The notes under the pieces were generated by a model, which saw only the letters and a program-made list of their open reading frames with translations, searched no databases and was not told the DNA's origin. A program made the position numbers and the translations under genes. Shown one piece after another: positions 25,301-40,300 of a DNA stretch of 64,000 bases. The stretch's first letter is position 1. Each line of letters begins with the position of its first letter. The stretch lies in contig OY740774.1 of NCBI GenBank assembly GCA_963513935.1, forward strand, positions 25,439,949 to 25,503,948, written 5' to 3'. The stretch is from Aphrophora alni (Eukaryota > Arthropoda > Insecta > Hemiptera > Aphrophoridae).

Positions 25301-28300
25301 TAATTTGACTTTTTGTTTGACCAGATTTGCTCAACACCAAGGATTGAAAAAAATAGTAACCTTAACCCTCCAACTGGTGATCGACCACTTTTTGCCTAAA
25401 AGTGGTCGCTTCATTATTCATGGCTCACTTCACCAACTAAAAAACACGTATTTTGCCATTCAACGTTACGCCCACTTAAAATTGTCCCATCGCAATAAAT
25501 AAAATACCGTTGGAAAGCTAATGTTCCGTAGATGCATAATCATGCAAAAAAAAAATACCACAAAATGTTATAAATAATATTCCAAAAATTGGTGAAGTTC
25601 ACGTATTTTTGTAGCGTAAAATCGTAAATTTCAACTCTGCGCCTTTTCGTATAACGCAGCTCCATTTCCCTGATACGATTACATCTCTATTTATCTGTCA
25701 TTTAGGTCAACTAAAACACTGTTATATAGATCACATGTTTCTCTTTCTAACCGTAGATAACAAATTATTCTGCGTCTAACAGATCCAGAGATATTCCTAG
25801 TTGAGCAGAGAACAAACCTGACGACATGAAATTCTTTTGGCATTCGATGCGCTTTACTTAAAGACGAAATTCATTTCTCTCTGTTTTTAAAATTATTTTT
25901 CTTTACACTATGTTGTAGGGGAAATTCCTTTCTATAAGTTGGTACCACTTGATATAGGCAATTGCTTACTAAGAATTTGTTGTTTTGAAGTCCAAACGTA
26001 GCAAATTAAGCAAATGTCTGACGTGAAAACTATAATATTTGGCTTGGCACATATTGGTTTTGGGATTAGATTTTTGTTATTTTGAAGGTTTGTGTATACA
26101 AATTGTATATAAATTGTGTATACAAGTTACAATATATGTGTTTTTATTTCTAAAGTTTGTTTTTGTGTGAATTTCGAGTGTGTATATCGAATAACCTATA
26201 AATAAAAATGGTAAGTTTAGGCTATTGCATATTTTCTTATATTTAGTGTTTTATATGATTATATAAGTGAATATGTGTGTTATTCTTTGTAAAGTATATT
26301 GTATTAGTAAAATCTAACGCTTTTGTTTTAGGCCTAGCTTTAGAAAGTTACTAATTATGCCTAAAAGGTTGACGTGTCACCCTAACATTCAAGCGTCAGA
26401 ATACCAATTTTTGAAAAATCGTCATTTTTATTTAGAAAATGTAACATATTATTATTTTTTCCCCCTAAATATATTCACAAATATATTAGAAATCTCAAGT
26501 AATGGTTGAAAAAATTGCAAAAAAGTATTAGTATGTTTTTGATCACCATTTCTGTGAAATTTCTGCTCTGTTACTCTTAGATTTTTTGGTATTTGACCAA
26601 AAAACTCCAAATTTGATACATCTAACTTTTTTTTTCACTACACACCTACATTCTATGCACCTTTCTGGACATAATGATATATAGAAGTTCTGTATAAAAT
26701 ATATTTTACTATTTTTAATGTTTTTTGGAAAAAATAAAGAGAAAATTCAGTTATTACGTAAAATATTTTTTTACATTTTTAAAATGTAACAAATTTTTAT
26801 ATTTTTTTCCCTAAATATATTCACAAATAATACACAAAAATTGTGTATATCTTAGAAATAGGTAGTAAGCTATTGATTTTGGGTGATACAGATTTTTCTG
26901 AAAAAAAGTTAATATCATTTTCGACATCTAACATACTTCTCCAAAACGGTTTCAAAATTTTTTATTTTTTATTACATAGATGAATTCTATGCATCTTTCT
27001 GAGAAAATGATATCTTATAAGTTAGGTTTTGTATACAAATAATATATTTTATTAATTTTTAAACGAACGAAGAATTTTTAAGACAAATTAACATGCGCCA
27101 GATTCACCAGTTAGAGGGTTAAGTGAAATGTTTGACCTAAAAGGAGGTAAAAGCTAAATCGGCATTGTGTTTTCCATAATCGACTTAACATTTTACATCA
27201 AGTGATAATTATCTCATTTGGTTCCTTTGAGTGAGAACATTAACCTTTGAACTACGTTAACCTTTTGTAGTTCAATATCATAAGTTTGGTGCACCTTTCT
27301 AGTTCTAATTATTTACACTTTTATTCTATATGTTAATAAAATGTAAGATCCTCAACAATTTGAGACTTGTATTTCTTTCAATATTTGAGTACTCTCCATT
27401 CAAACGTATGTGAATTTTGATTTCTCATTGTTCATATTTCATAAGTACAACATTTCTGATGTAGTGTATTGTCAGGAGTTTAAGTATATACTAAATGAAT
27501 GCACTTCTACTGAAATTATTTTCACAGATGATTCAAAACTAGATAATAAAGTTGGTTGTGCATATTACCCATCTGGTCGGACGTTCATATACGGATTACT
27601 CTCAGCTTATAGTGTATTTACTGCAGAACTCTTTGCTGTTTTGAAAGTCCTTAGTACCATTCCATCTGGTTTCCATCATTATGTTTTGTGTTCTGATTCC
27701 AAAAATGCTTTCCAGGCTATCCAGGATATGTACTCTAAGAATCCTTTGGTTCATGATATTCTGTGTTTCATACACAGATTTCAGCTAGATATTTGGGAAT
27801 ATTGTTTTGCTGGGTACCTGGACACTGGAGAATTGTCGGCAACTCAAAAGAAAATGAAGCAGCAAAAGGAAGCTACTAGTCGGATACCAGTAACGCACAA
27901 TGTTATGGTGCCTGACTTTGTATCACTAATTAAAGATGTCTTGGTCGGTCAATAGGAGGAAAAATGGACAAATATAGTGTCTAAAAAGCTGAGGGAAATC
28001 AAAGATATGGTCCATCCGTGGATTACATCCATGCATACCAGATGTTGAGAGGAAGTGGTGGTTACCCGTCTTTGCATTGGTCATTCCATGATTACTAATG
28101 GATTTCCGATGGAACACAGTAATCAAACCACAATGGCCATTCTATTGAGGTGTTTTAACAGATTAAGTATATAATTAATAACTATAGAAACAGTGATATT
28201 ATTTTCATGTATAGTTCTTAACTGGACAACCAAGTCAGTTGTTCATATTACTAATTTGGACGGAAGTATATGATATTGATTATACTCAGCTTCTAGTGTT

Positions 28301-31300
28301 TTTACTGTCAAATTCTTTGCTATTTAAAAAAAATACTGATCTATCTGGTTTACATTGTTGTTGTTTATTCCAATTGCAAAAGTGTTCTACAGTTTATCCA
28401 AGATATGGACTTTAAGATCCTTTGGTTAATATTTTGTGTTCTATATACAGACTTCAGCTACAGGGTGTTGAGGTATCACTGTGCTCAGTATCTGGGCATT
28501 ATTATTCACAGAAGATAGGAATCCTCCACATTGTCCATTTTGTCATATCCTGATACACTATTATCTTACTGGTGTGTGTTGGGCTACTCAATTTGATTCA
28601 GGATGATGCTGAGATCCTTGATGTGGTATTGTTCTTCTTGGATCGCCTGTATGTTTTTGAAATAATATAAAATATTTGATTTGATTGTCACAGGGCCTCT
28701 TTATAGGCCTTGCAATATGTTATGTTGTTTTCTATTAATTTGATCATATGTTATCTCTATTAATTTTGTCTTAGTATACAGGTGATATCTTTTTTCAAAA
28801 TTTTATGATTGTTATTTTTTGTTTTAATTTATTGTATTGTTGTTTAGGTATTAGTTTTAGTGATAAGACCACAATGATTGTAGCCATTAATCACAAAAAT
28901 TCTTGTAATACTTTATATTTTATATAAAGCATGGAAGTTATTTACTCCTTCCATAATTATACTTCATAAAAAAGAATATTGAAATAAACCACAGCCCTCG
29001 GGGGCTCTCTGTAGTGAGTACAGGCTTTGCAAAGTCAACGGACCCCAGCTCGATCTGCACCTTTTTACATGGGTGTTCTTTGGTTAGTTCCCTCTCTTTC
29101 TACTTCCCTATCAGATGTATTTGACAATCTCTTGTTCTCTTCTGACCTTGTTACTATTGGAGTGTCCGAGGGTTAAGGGTTTTTCAAATAACAAGGAAAA
29201 AAAACTTAATAATAAAAAGAGCAAATTTTGAAAACGATGTATTATCTAACCAGCTGATATTAATTTTTTATATGCAACCCATTTTTAAATTTAAATTAAA
29301 GTCAACTGTCTGCAAAGAAACATAATGTTATAATTTTATTTAAATCTTATTCTATTTATATTGTAAATAATGTTTGTTTATAAATATTTTAATAATTTTC
29401 AGAAAGCAACAGAGAAAGGCATGAAAGTTATGACAGAAAAATGGATAGAAGCTGTTTGGGAAGCTTCTTTAAAAAGAAACGTTAAAGCCACAGATCCTGA
29501 ATTTGATAAATATAAGTGTAAAATATTTCAGGATTTACAGCTTACGTCCTCTAATTTAGACAGAGCTGAAAAAGAGAAGATAAAGAAATTAGTCAATGAC
29601 AATGGTGGGTATTAATGATCATTTTTATTTGCCAATCTATGCGAATATTATACACAGAAAAAGTTTGTAAAAGATAATTTTGAAAACTACTCAGTAGATT
29701 TAGAAAATTCTTTCACCATTGAAAAGGTTATTTCTTCCCATTGGACATAGCCTATATATTACTACGTTCTGAAATAAATGGTGCAAAACAATACACAAAT
29801 TCTCTTACTCACCTATCCAAATAAAAACTAACCATATCTGTACTGGCGATAATTATAGTCTTTCTAAAAACATAAGAGTACCCACAGTTACATTACCCTA
29901 TACGCACAGATTTTTATAAAGTGTAAGACATTAAAGCAAAATATAGATACGATGTTTGGTTCCCAGTTTGACAATCCTCGAACATTTTCGATTTTGAATT
30001 TTTTTAAATTACACTAATTCTGAAAAAAATAGTTTTCTCAGTTAGTTTTTTAATAATTTGGCTAGTTTTTTTTTTACAAATAATGATCAAACAATTATAT
30101 CAGAATTAATCATACTATTATTAAAAGTCAGATGTAAACCGTACTTTCTCCTATTACAGGAAAACTTGTGTAAATGGGAAGTTTTGTCTGTTGAGGTGCA
30201 TAAACCGGATAACAAATTGTGACCGTCTCCACTTCTTTTGACCAGCTGGAAGCTCCGGCTGGCTGGAGACCGCGTACACTTAGCCGAATCTTGTCAGGAT
30301 GGGCCAAGGAGTCGGGTTAGGACGCTAATGAACGCACGCAACACAAGTGAAATTAAATATTATATTTTATTATATGGCCGAATTAAAGTTTACAGAATTG
30401 ATTATAATTTATGAAAAAGACATAACGGCAAGGTTAAGCCTTAAAAATGGCCGAAAAGCATACCGTTGAATTTACTAGCACGTGGCCGAAAAATGGACTG
30501 ACCTCGTCCCGTGGCGGTCTTTCGTCTAGCGGCTCTCGGACAAGACTCTCGGTCGGCTCGCTAGCTCAAGGCCTCCACTCCTCGTCTCTCCCCTCCCCTT
30601 CTTCTACATCATATTGCACTGCTCATCAAAATCGCAAGTGCCAGTTCATATTTTATTAATTAAAAATCCCTTTTCATTACATTCTAATTTATTATTATTA
30701 GGATTTTGGTTTGGTGGGCTCCTTGGCTGGGCCACAAAATTAATACTAACACCCGTTCAAGGCGAATTAGTTCTCCCATGTCATTACTACTAGGCTTAAT
30801 GCTACCCATTGAACCCGTCAAAGCTTATCATTATTGAATCCTAAAAGTGTGATGTGATTCTGAAACAATTCCTAACTAACTTTGACCTGAATTTATTAAA
30901 ATACAGGGTTATCAAAGCCACTGATGTCTTTGTAGATCATATGTTCAAACCACCTTTGAAAGGAAAGTGATATTAGACATTCAGCACAATTAAGAGCACA
31001 CATCACAAGGTATCTGTTGGCTATTTGAAAAGAGGACTTGTGAACTAAAAAGAGACTATGGGCATTATTGTTCCTACCTATGGTATATATTTGTTAATGA
31101 TGTGGTCCAGCCAAGGAGCCCACCAAACCAAAACTATAATAAGTATAAATTAGGATGTAATGGAATTCTAAATAATAAAATATGAATTGGCACTTGCGAT
31201 TTTGTTGAGCAGTGTAATATCACGTAGAAGGGGGGGGGAGACGAGGAGTGGAGGGCTTGAACCAGCGAGCCGAGCGGGGAGTCTGTTCCGAGAGCCGCGA

Positions 31301-34300
31301 GAAGGAAGACCACTACGGGACGAGGTCAGTCCATTTTTCGGCCACGTGCTAGCTAAATTAAATGGTATGTTTTTCGGCCACTATTAAGGCTTTACCTTGC
31401 CGTTATGTCTTTTTAATAAATTATAAATATTTCTGTAATCTAATTCGGCGCTCAAATAAAATATAACATTTAATTTCACTTGCGTTGCGTGCGTTCATTA
31501 GCGTCCTAACCCGACTCCTTGGCCCATCCTGACAAGATTCGGCTAAAGTGTACACGGTCTCCAGCCAGCCGGAGCTTCCAAGCTTGTCAACAGAAGTGGA
31601 GACGGTCACAATATTAAATTACTGTACATTTCCCGGACAGATCTCGTATGTTTTTAGTTTTAAATGTAGAGATTATAATAGTTTTTGATAAAGATTAATT
31701 TTCCAGTGTGAATATGGATTGTTGTTTTAATACAATTTTCCTCTAAACAATTATAAATTCAATTTTCTTGTCACATTAAATTTTTGATTTGCAGGTGGTT
31801 CATTAACACCACAGCTTCTTCAACATGCTACCTCTTTATTAGTTATAAGTTCTCCTCATGGAGATAAGTACAAATTTGCAAAATCTTGGAATTTACCTTG
31901 TGTGTACCCATCTTGGATAACAGAGAGTCTGGAGAAAGGTTATGCTGTACCAACAAGAAATCATCTTCTGTCAACTGAGATGAAATGCTCAACGCCGACA
32001 TCAATTGATTTGTCAAGTGAGTTGAATTTTTCTTATGTGTTAATCTTAACTTGTCTGTACAACTGACTCCTTATTTCAATTATAACATACAGTAGCTATT
32101 AACTTTTGCTTTGTCCCATGTAAAAGTAGTTTCATTAATTAACCATCAATGAAAAAAATAGTGGCTAAAAATCAAATATGGCAAATGAATCTCATTTAAC
32201 TTAATAATTTTTTCACCATTAAACAATTTACAAGAATTGAAAATGATCTCCATGTGCTTCTATTTATTTTTGTTGTATGTGAAATTTAATTCACACCTAC
32301 TTTATGGAAAATGAATGTTGATGACTTCATGTTATGTTTTCCTTCAGTTCATCTACCATTTATAGGTAAAAGTCATATGAAAATAAGTCCAGCAAACAAA
32401 GTGGTCATAAACAATTGTATACGGTTCATTCTTCTATGAACGGTGGATGAACTTCGAACCAACTAGTGATTAGAAAATATGACATGTACCTTCCTGTTGA
32501 AAAAAATCAATGTTGCTTAAACATAAACTTCCATGTTACCAATGGTTTCAAAGAATATTAGCTGATAATTATATTAACTGAAGAATGACACTCCATTTTT
32601 TTTATAGTGAAACTGAACTTAATGCATAATGAAAGGACTTTCTTAAATTAGTAACGATTAGTTTTGGCCAAATCTTTACATGACCAGAAAAAACTTCATA
32701 ATGGGAAAATCAGTGTGTCAATCATACTTTAAAACTAATACATAAAAACAAATTGCAATTTGGAAGACATAAAAAAAAACTTTATCACCATGTTTGAAAA
32801 CTCATGTTTATACAATGGAAAATATATTTACTTTGGTCAGGTTACATTTAAGAAAATTTTTGTCTCTGGTGTGAGTTCCAGTGAAGGTTTATTTAATATT
32901 ATTTGATTCTTGTATCTACAGATTTCACCTTAGGAGCTGCTGATCAATGTAGTCTAATCTGTCATGACACAGAAAGATCACGTGTCAATGAAACAGCTAT
33001 TTCAAATGCATCTGTAATCACTGGCAGAAATACTAGGAGTCAAATCTCAGAAGGTAAGTATTTGGCTTAATAAAAGTTCAATGGGAGAACATTTTAAATA
33101 CGATCATGTTTCTAGAAACGAAATGATAGATGTATTTCCAACAATGTATTTTTGATCAATAGTTAATTAAATGTTCCAATTTTCACAACTATTTTTCTTC
33201 TTTAGAGCAGTTTGATCCTTCATCACTTCAGCTTCCAAATAAAATAAATTGATATTTATATATACTCTTTATATTCCCTAGAATATCCATAAGCTCTATT
33301 GAACCTTAGAGTCTCTTACCATCAGAATTATCTGTCCTTTTGTCAATGACACTAAGTTTGACGGTGTCACCGGAATCTTAGTCAATTTGCTTACGAATTT
33401 GTGATTGCTTGCTTTGATTGCGGTGGCAGTGGTACAGCTTATCATTAGTCCACAAAGAAGAAAAGAGGGAATAAAAGAGTAATGAAGTGCCCCTGAACAG
33501 CTCGACTTGTGTTGAGTACTCTGAATTTGTTTAGTATATTTTTAATGAAGTTTTCTAATTTATTATGATGGTCTAAGTTTTCAGTAAATGGCATTCCCGA
33601 AATTTTCGGGAAGGCCTAAATAATGTGTCAGACGGTGGTAATTATATATATTTGTGATGAATAACAAATAGGCATATAGGCTTGATCACCTATATTACAA
33701 TTATAAGTTGTGTGCAGTTATTTTTATAATTAATTCTACGTCCTCCGAAATTAGTTTATTATAATTAACTCAGTAAGAGCTGGTTAACTGGAGTGGTCTT
33801 TGGTCTGATGGGGATGAATGATTTACAACCTCAAAGGGAAAGGGCAACCATGTTTTCATAGGCTAAGCTTATCTTAGGTTAAGGTATACTTAAATAATAT
33901 TATACGACCTAGACTGGGAATTGAACCCAGGACCTTTGACTTTACGTGTCAATGCTCTACCAACTGAGCTATCCTAGTCGATTTCTTTGATTTTGCTGCA
34001 ATTTTCGAGAAATCATATTAATTATTAGGATTAGGATACTAGGATTAATCAATTAATTAAAGCGACTCGTATAACTCAGTTGGTTGAGCATTGGCTCGTA
34101 AAGCCAAAGGTCGTGGGTTCAATTCCCAGTCTAAGTCATATATGTTTGACTTGAAATATTATTTAATTATAATACTATAAAAAAATCATATAAGTGTTAA
34201 AATAAAAAATAAAAAATAAAAATCAAAGTATACTCTCGGATATTAAGTGGTGATATTTCTTCCAACAACCGAATACTGGTTAAGGGTAGTTGAACAGTCC

Positions 34301-37300
34301 TATGCTACCTATGTTAAATTGACCAATTTAGGTACCTTTATCTCAGGTTAGGTTAGGGTTAGAGAGCTGAACATTTTTATTGTGGTAGTTGTTTATCTTG
34401 TCAAGCTACTGTGAAACCAATTTGATCATTAAACCAAAAAAATAATATAATTATGATCTTCTTTATCTTGCAATAAAAAAATTCAATAAAATAAAGGTAA
34501 TTTTTGTTTTGAATGGGTTATTTTTAATTTGAATTCAATAAGTGGTTCACTGTAGTTTTAGAACATAATAACCTACCTCATGTAAAAATTTCATGAGGAT
34601 ACCTTTAATACTTCCTGAGATAAAGGTACATAAAGTTGAAAAAAAATACCTTTTCAGAAAACTGTAAAAAAAAAACTAAAATTTTTTGTATTATTAACCC
34701 TTCGCACGCTGAATAAAATTTGCCTTATTTCATCTCAACGCTGAAATAACTTTAAAAATCTTTTGTTTTTTTTTCAAAGTTAATTTTTGTTTTCGTTTTG
34801 TATGTGAAAGGTTAATTTTTTAAAAATGTCATCATTGGTTATCGGCTGCATTTAACATTGTTTTATGACATACAACAAAATAGTAAAAAATTGCAAAAAA
34901 AAAATTAGTTTTATTAATTTTTGTAAATTGGAACAGTTATATTGTGAAATAATATATAAAAAATACAAGGTAATGTTAAAAAAACAAAAACAAAAAACAA
35001 TCCTTCAAAACAATGTTCAAATGCAAACACGGAGGTCGTCGCCTATCGGACTAATGAGACTGCGAGTATAGACGTTATCCGCTCTGTAGAAGCTATAGAA
35101 TGCGTGCGCCGCTGGGCAATTCCAGACAAAATAGCGTCCCCCTCCACTGCCTCGAGGCGTAGAACTTTCAACAAAACGTTTTTCTATTCCTGAATAGACA
35201 GCGGACATGCCTCTGCATTCTACCGGAACTTTGCTGAACTAATTAACTAACCATAGGCTAAAATATATTATTGCGACTTTAATCGTAATCCGCGTTTGGG
35301 TCAAAGTCTACCATTGCGGCTATACTCGTTTGCCGTGTGGGAAGGGTTAAAACACATGTATTTAACCCTCGACCTGGTGGATGACCCGGTTTTAATTGCG
35401 ACCGGGTCGCGGCATTAGTAATGGCTCGCTTCACCAACTAAAAAACACGTATTTTGCCATTCAACGTTACGCCCACTTAAAATTGTCCCATCGCAATAAA
35501 TAAAATACCGTTGGAAAGCAAATGTTCCGTAGATGCATATCATGCAAAAAAAATACCACAAAATGTTATAAATAATATTCCAAAAATTAGTGAAATTCGC
35601 ATATTTTTGATGCAAAACGTCAAAGTTTTACGTTAACAAGTTTTAAACAAAACATTCGTCTCGTTTGCCTATTTTTCTTATTTCCAAATTACTGTCAGTC
35701 AAATATAACCTAACACTGCTTGATAGATCGCGTCTTTCTCTTCAAAACCGTCTTTTTCAAATGTTTCCAACTAGTATAGTTTTTATTATATAAAAATTAA
35801 ACCAAATCAAGAATTTTAACGCTATTTTACACGCTAAAAATTACATTTTTTGCAATTCAACTTTTATCCTAGTAGATATTAGATTATCGAAATGTATTCT
35901 ATACCATTGAAAAGGTAATCTTTCAATCTTTCATAACCAAGTTTAGAAAATTTTATGTAGCGTGTAGTAGAGAAATACGACTAGACTGAAGTTTACCTTG
36001 TTAGCGCTAGATTGCGACAGTTTCTCGCGGCGAGTTTTATATAGAAAATATCACTTATATGTTCATATATTTTTTCGAAATGGTAAAACTTGTCCAAATG
36101 TTACAAGTTGACAATATTATATAGTATTTTTCTTCCTTTTTCGAACTATGAAAACGAAATCATTCTAAGTTATATAGATTACGAGTTATATCCATTCTAG
36201 AAAATGATCCTCTGAACTTTCAGACCGGTTTGCGATATTCAGTGTCTAGACAGTTTTGAAGAATCCGATCTTTATTTTTATACAAACTTGTCGTTTTTGA
36301 TATAACTGTAAAGAGGAGGTTTCAATGTTTAACCTTGTATTTGAAACACATCTGTACAAGGAAAAATACAAAGGCTGTGGTACTTTATAAAACGTAGAAT
36401 AACCTCAAATTTGTTACTTCGATCTCACAAGATTTTTGCCGATGTGGAAATTTCAAAGTGTAATATCTTTGTGTTTTTATAGTGAATATAAGTTTCATGA
36501 AGTGATTTTTTTATTATAATTTGTTTATACAACTTAAAATAAATGTGTCAATGTTTGTAGAGTGTAGTTATGAGTGATAATTCATATTTTCGGCCTATTC
36601 TAGCCAAATCTAGTACTATTCGGGCCTAGTTCGAGATTTGCTTATGGAACTTTTAGTTTCAAGAAACCATTTATTTATTATAATATGTATATATAAATGT
36701 ATATACAACTTATAATAAATGTGTCAATGTTTGTAGAGTGTATTTATTAGTGATATTTCATATTTTTGGTTATTTTTTCACAGCCCTAACGTCTAGGCTA
36801 TTGTGAAGGTAGATTTTTTATCATAAATGACCCATGTCTAATGAAAATTTTCAAAATTGATTTTTTCTTTTTAGCAACTTTTATCCACAAATATATTACA
36901 AATCTGTATCAATATTTAAAAAAAATCATAAAAAATTTTTAATATGGTTTATATACCTATTTCTGTAGAATTGTGCCTCGGTTACAGGGTAAATTTGTTG
37001 ATTCCGTGCGTAATAACTCTAAAATGTTTCCATATAAATTTTTTTGCATTACACACATAAAATCTATGTATATTTGTGAGAACATAGGTAGTAAAAACTT
37101 TTGTTTAGAATAAAAATTATATTTTTGGTTACTGTTTGAATATAGTTAGTCAATATTCACATTTTACGTAAAAATGTACCTCGTCTAATGAAAATTTTCA
37201 AAATTGATTTTTCTTTTTAGCAACATTTATCCACAAATATATTAAATCTGTATCAATATTTAAAAAAAATCATAAAAAATTTTTAATATGGTTTATGTAC

Positions 37301-40300
37301 CGATTTCTGTGAAATTTTACTCTCCGTTACTCTAGATTTTTTGGTATTTGACCAAAAAACTCCAAATGTGGTACATGTAACATTTTTTTGCACTACACAA
37401 CTAAATTCTATGCACCTTTCTGGACATAATGATATATAGAAGTTCTGTATAAAATATATTTTACTATTTTTAATGTTTTTTGGAAAAAATAAAGAGAAAA
37501 TTCAGTTTTTTCGTAAAATATTTTTAAATTGTAAAATTTTATTTTATTTTTTTTTCTAAATATATTCAAAAATATTACACAAAACTTTTGTATATCTTAG
37601 AAAAAGGTAGTAAGCTATTGATTTTGGGTGATACAGATATTTCTGAAAAAAGTTAATATCATTTTTGACATCTAACATACTTACTCCAAAACCGTTTCAA
37701 AAAAAAAAAAATTTATTACATAGATGAATTCTATGCATCTTTCTGAGAAAAATGATATCTTATAAGTTAGGTTTTGTATACAAATAATATATTTTATTAA
37801 TTTTTAAACGAACGAAGAATTTTTAAGACAATTTAACATGCACCAGATGGAGGGTTAAAATGCTCCTGGACTGTAAAAATCTTCTTCACCTTCCTTCTCT
37901 TTTCAACTCTGGCCTCTTTAGTAGCATCAAGAACAGCTCCATCAGCTTTCCGCACCCGTTCTTCGTCAGCAGATTTTAAAGCAGCAACAGTAGCCTATTC
38001 ATTTCATAATCTGTGAGTCCTAACTCCTTAAACACTCTCAGTTTCCTAATGTTGCCATCATTGAAGGTTATAATGGTGTCATAGACCACAAGCTCAAATG
38101 TTTTCTTTTCTACAAAATTGTTTTTTGGGGATTCTGGTCCAAACAATATTGTTGAATGACTCGTTTACGTTTTGGGTTTTCCCATGCAGGCATTTCTTTA
38201 GGAAACTAGAGCTAGATAGAACTTCATTGCTTCCATAACTACTACAGGGATTGAGTTTTTGTCCATGTAAGGTTTGTTTTCAACCTGAGCTAGCCTATAT
38301 TTACACCAAGTCTTCGGTGGTGGAGGGCATAGTGTGTGTAAAGATTCTTCATCGGTTGATCGCTTATGGTAATAAATGCCCCAAACAGCTCTTCTCATAA
38401 TATCTAAACTATCTGTTGTAAGCATGGGACATTTTCCAACCAATAATAAATAATAAAACAATAAATGTTAAGTTTAAATAATATACAAGTAATGTTAATA
38501 TTAATAAAATATAGAATAAACATTGTATAAAAAACAAGTAAGTGTAAAGTGTTCCTAAACAATATTCATATGATTGCTAAAACAGTTAAAACAATGTAAA
38601 ACAATACAAAGTTTAAATTTCAAAATGTGCGCGCTAGACCAAATATCCGACGTTGCACAAGTTCATTCATAGAGGAAGTTGAACCCTTGAGGGACTTCCC
38701 ATGAGCCTCTGCGTTAGCTTTGCCAAGAAGAAAGAAAAACGAGGTAGTCAGTCTTCGAGAGAGTCTTTAGCTAGAGCCATCAACGAGCAGTCACGTCTGT
38801 GGAGGACTGTGGAGACTCAAATTCCACGTAGTCATGGTGGGATTTCAATATTTGGCATGATAAACCAAATACAACAACAAGACATGTAGTTTGTGAGTAA
38901 AGTGAACCAATTAAACTTAGCAATCACGATATTAGTGAAACGAAAGAATCATAAAACTTTTACCTTTTCTTTGAACTATTTGAACACTCAAACAGTAACT
39001 TGTAATGTTATATTTTAGTCTTTATTTGATTCTCGTGTGAGAGAAATGTTATTTTCTAGTTGTTTTAAATTTAATAAAAGGGAGATTTCCGTTTTACTAG
39101 GAATGTTTGGCTAATTTCATTGTGTTAACCATGTGCCATGTTACAGGAATAATTGCAAGTACGATTGAGATTGTAACCCTACCCTTCAGGTAATTTAAAA
39201 TGGTAAACTTAATTGTAGATTTGTAAGAACGCAGACTTACAACCAGATAGGTAAATTAATTTTTGTTTAAACACTCTTAAAGCTAAAAGATTTAACTTAC
39301 AAAATGACGCCCGAACAAAGCGTTAGCTCATAAAAATTAGATTCATTCAATTAAATTCTTAGATTAACTGATTCAACTTACACTGTGTTGTCCAATATGG
39401 CATTATGATAGTATGTTTGCAACTGGTCAATAATCTTGGCAGTTAACTGCCTTTGTAAAGGTTTACCATCTGATAGGAATTGTCCTTTAGATGTTTTTAT
39501 TATTGTTCGCAACGTACACCCCATCCACTTTTGCACATGACCAATGCATTCTAGTTTTTCCACCGGCTTGTCACCATATGGTGTGTTATCTCTAATTCCA
39601 CCAAAAGCTTTAGTGTCCATATCTCCTAAAAAATTAACATATCTTACTCCTCGAGTAGTCTTAGATCGTCGACATACAGTGATTGCAGCTTGCGTCTCCA
39701 TCCCACAGCTTGGACCTTCATAGTTTTTTAAATACTGGGGCTCATGTTGGGCTTTTTTCTTTACATGTAACTTACTTTTCTCACAGCCACTACAATACTT
39801 AGTTAGTATTTCAACATCAAGTACTTGCCAGTGTCTACACTGTTTACAGTACAGCATGCATTTAAAAAAATTAATACAAACTTTTGCCATGTGCCGTCAA
39901 AAGCTATGTCTATGTCTGTGGAGAGTTCATTTATTTCAACAGCTTCTGAGATAGCTCTTGCCATTGTGTCTTCAGCAACCTTGTGTACTGACTGTCTAAA
40001 ACTTCGGTGTATTTACTTACTGCTGTACTTGGCGCTGGTAAATTCAACATGGAATACAGCATTTTACCTGCCTTCGCCCATTTTCCAATTGACCTTAGGC
40101 CATAGAATAACCTACAGTTTATTTCAAAAAGATATTTGTCAGAGTTAGGTCTAATCATACATTTCTGATGTCTAAAATCTATTTTTAAACTTACAGTGTA
40201 ACATTCAAGAACATATTACCTCTAAACTTATACTTTTTACTCCACTTTGTAGATCTAGGCATGTTTTACATCAACAAAATTACTTGCAAAAGAATAACAA

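Noticed and set aside
30447..31609. Open frames of 60-70 codons (30447-30659, 31187-31387, 31421-31609)
   Set aside because: They lie inside the GC-rich parts of the inverted LTR pair and are not equivalent between the two copies, so they are chance frames.
33906..34137. Functional tRNA genes
   Set aside because: The anticodon loop lacks T33, the acceptor stem has mismatches, and the inverted-pair arrangement points to a repeat. Kept only as tRNA-like.
38701..38889. 62-codon frame starting MSLCVSFAKKK
   Set aside because: Inside a solo LTR; the matching region of the other copy (8500-8700) is not open.
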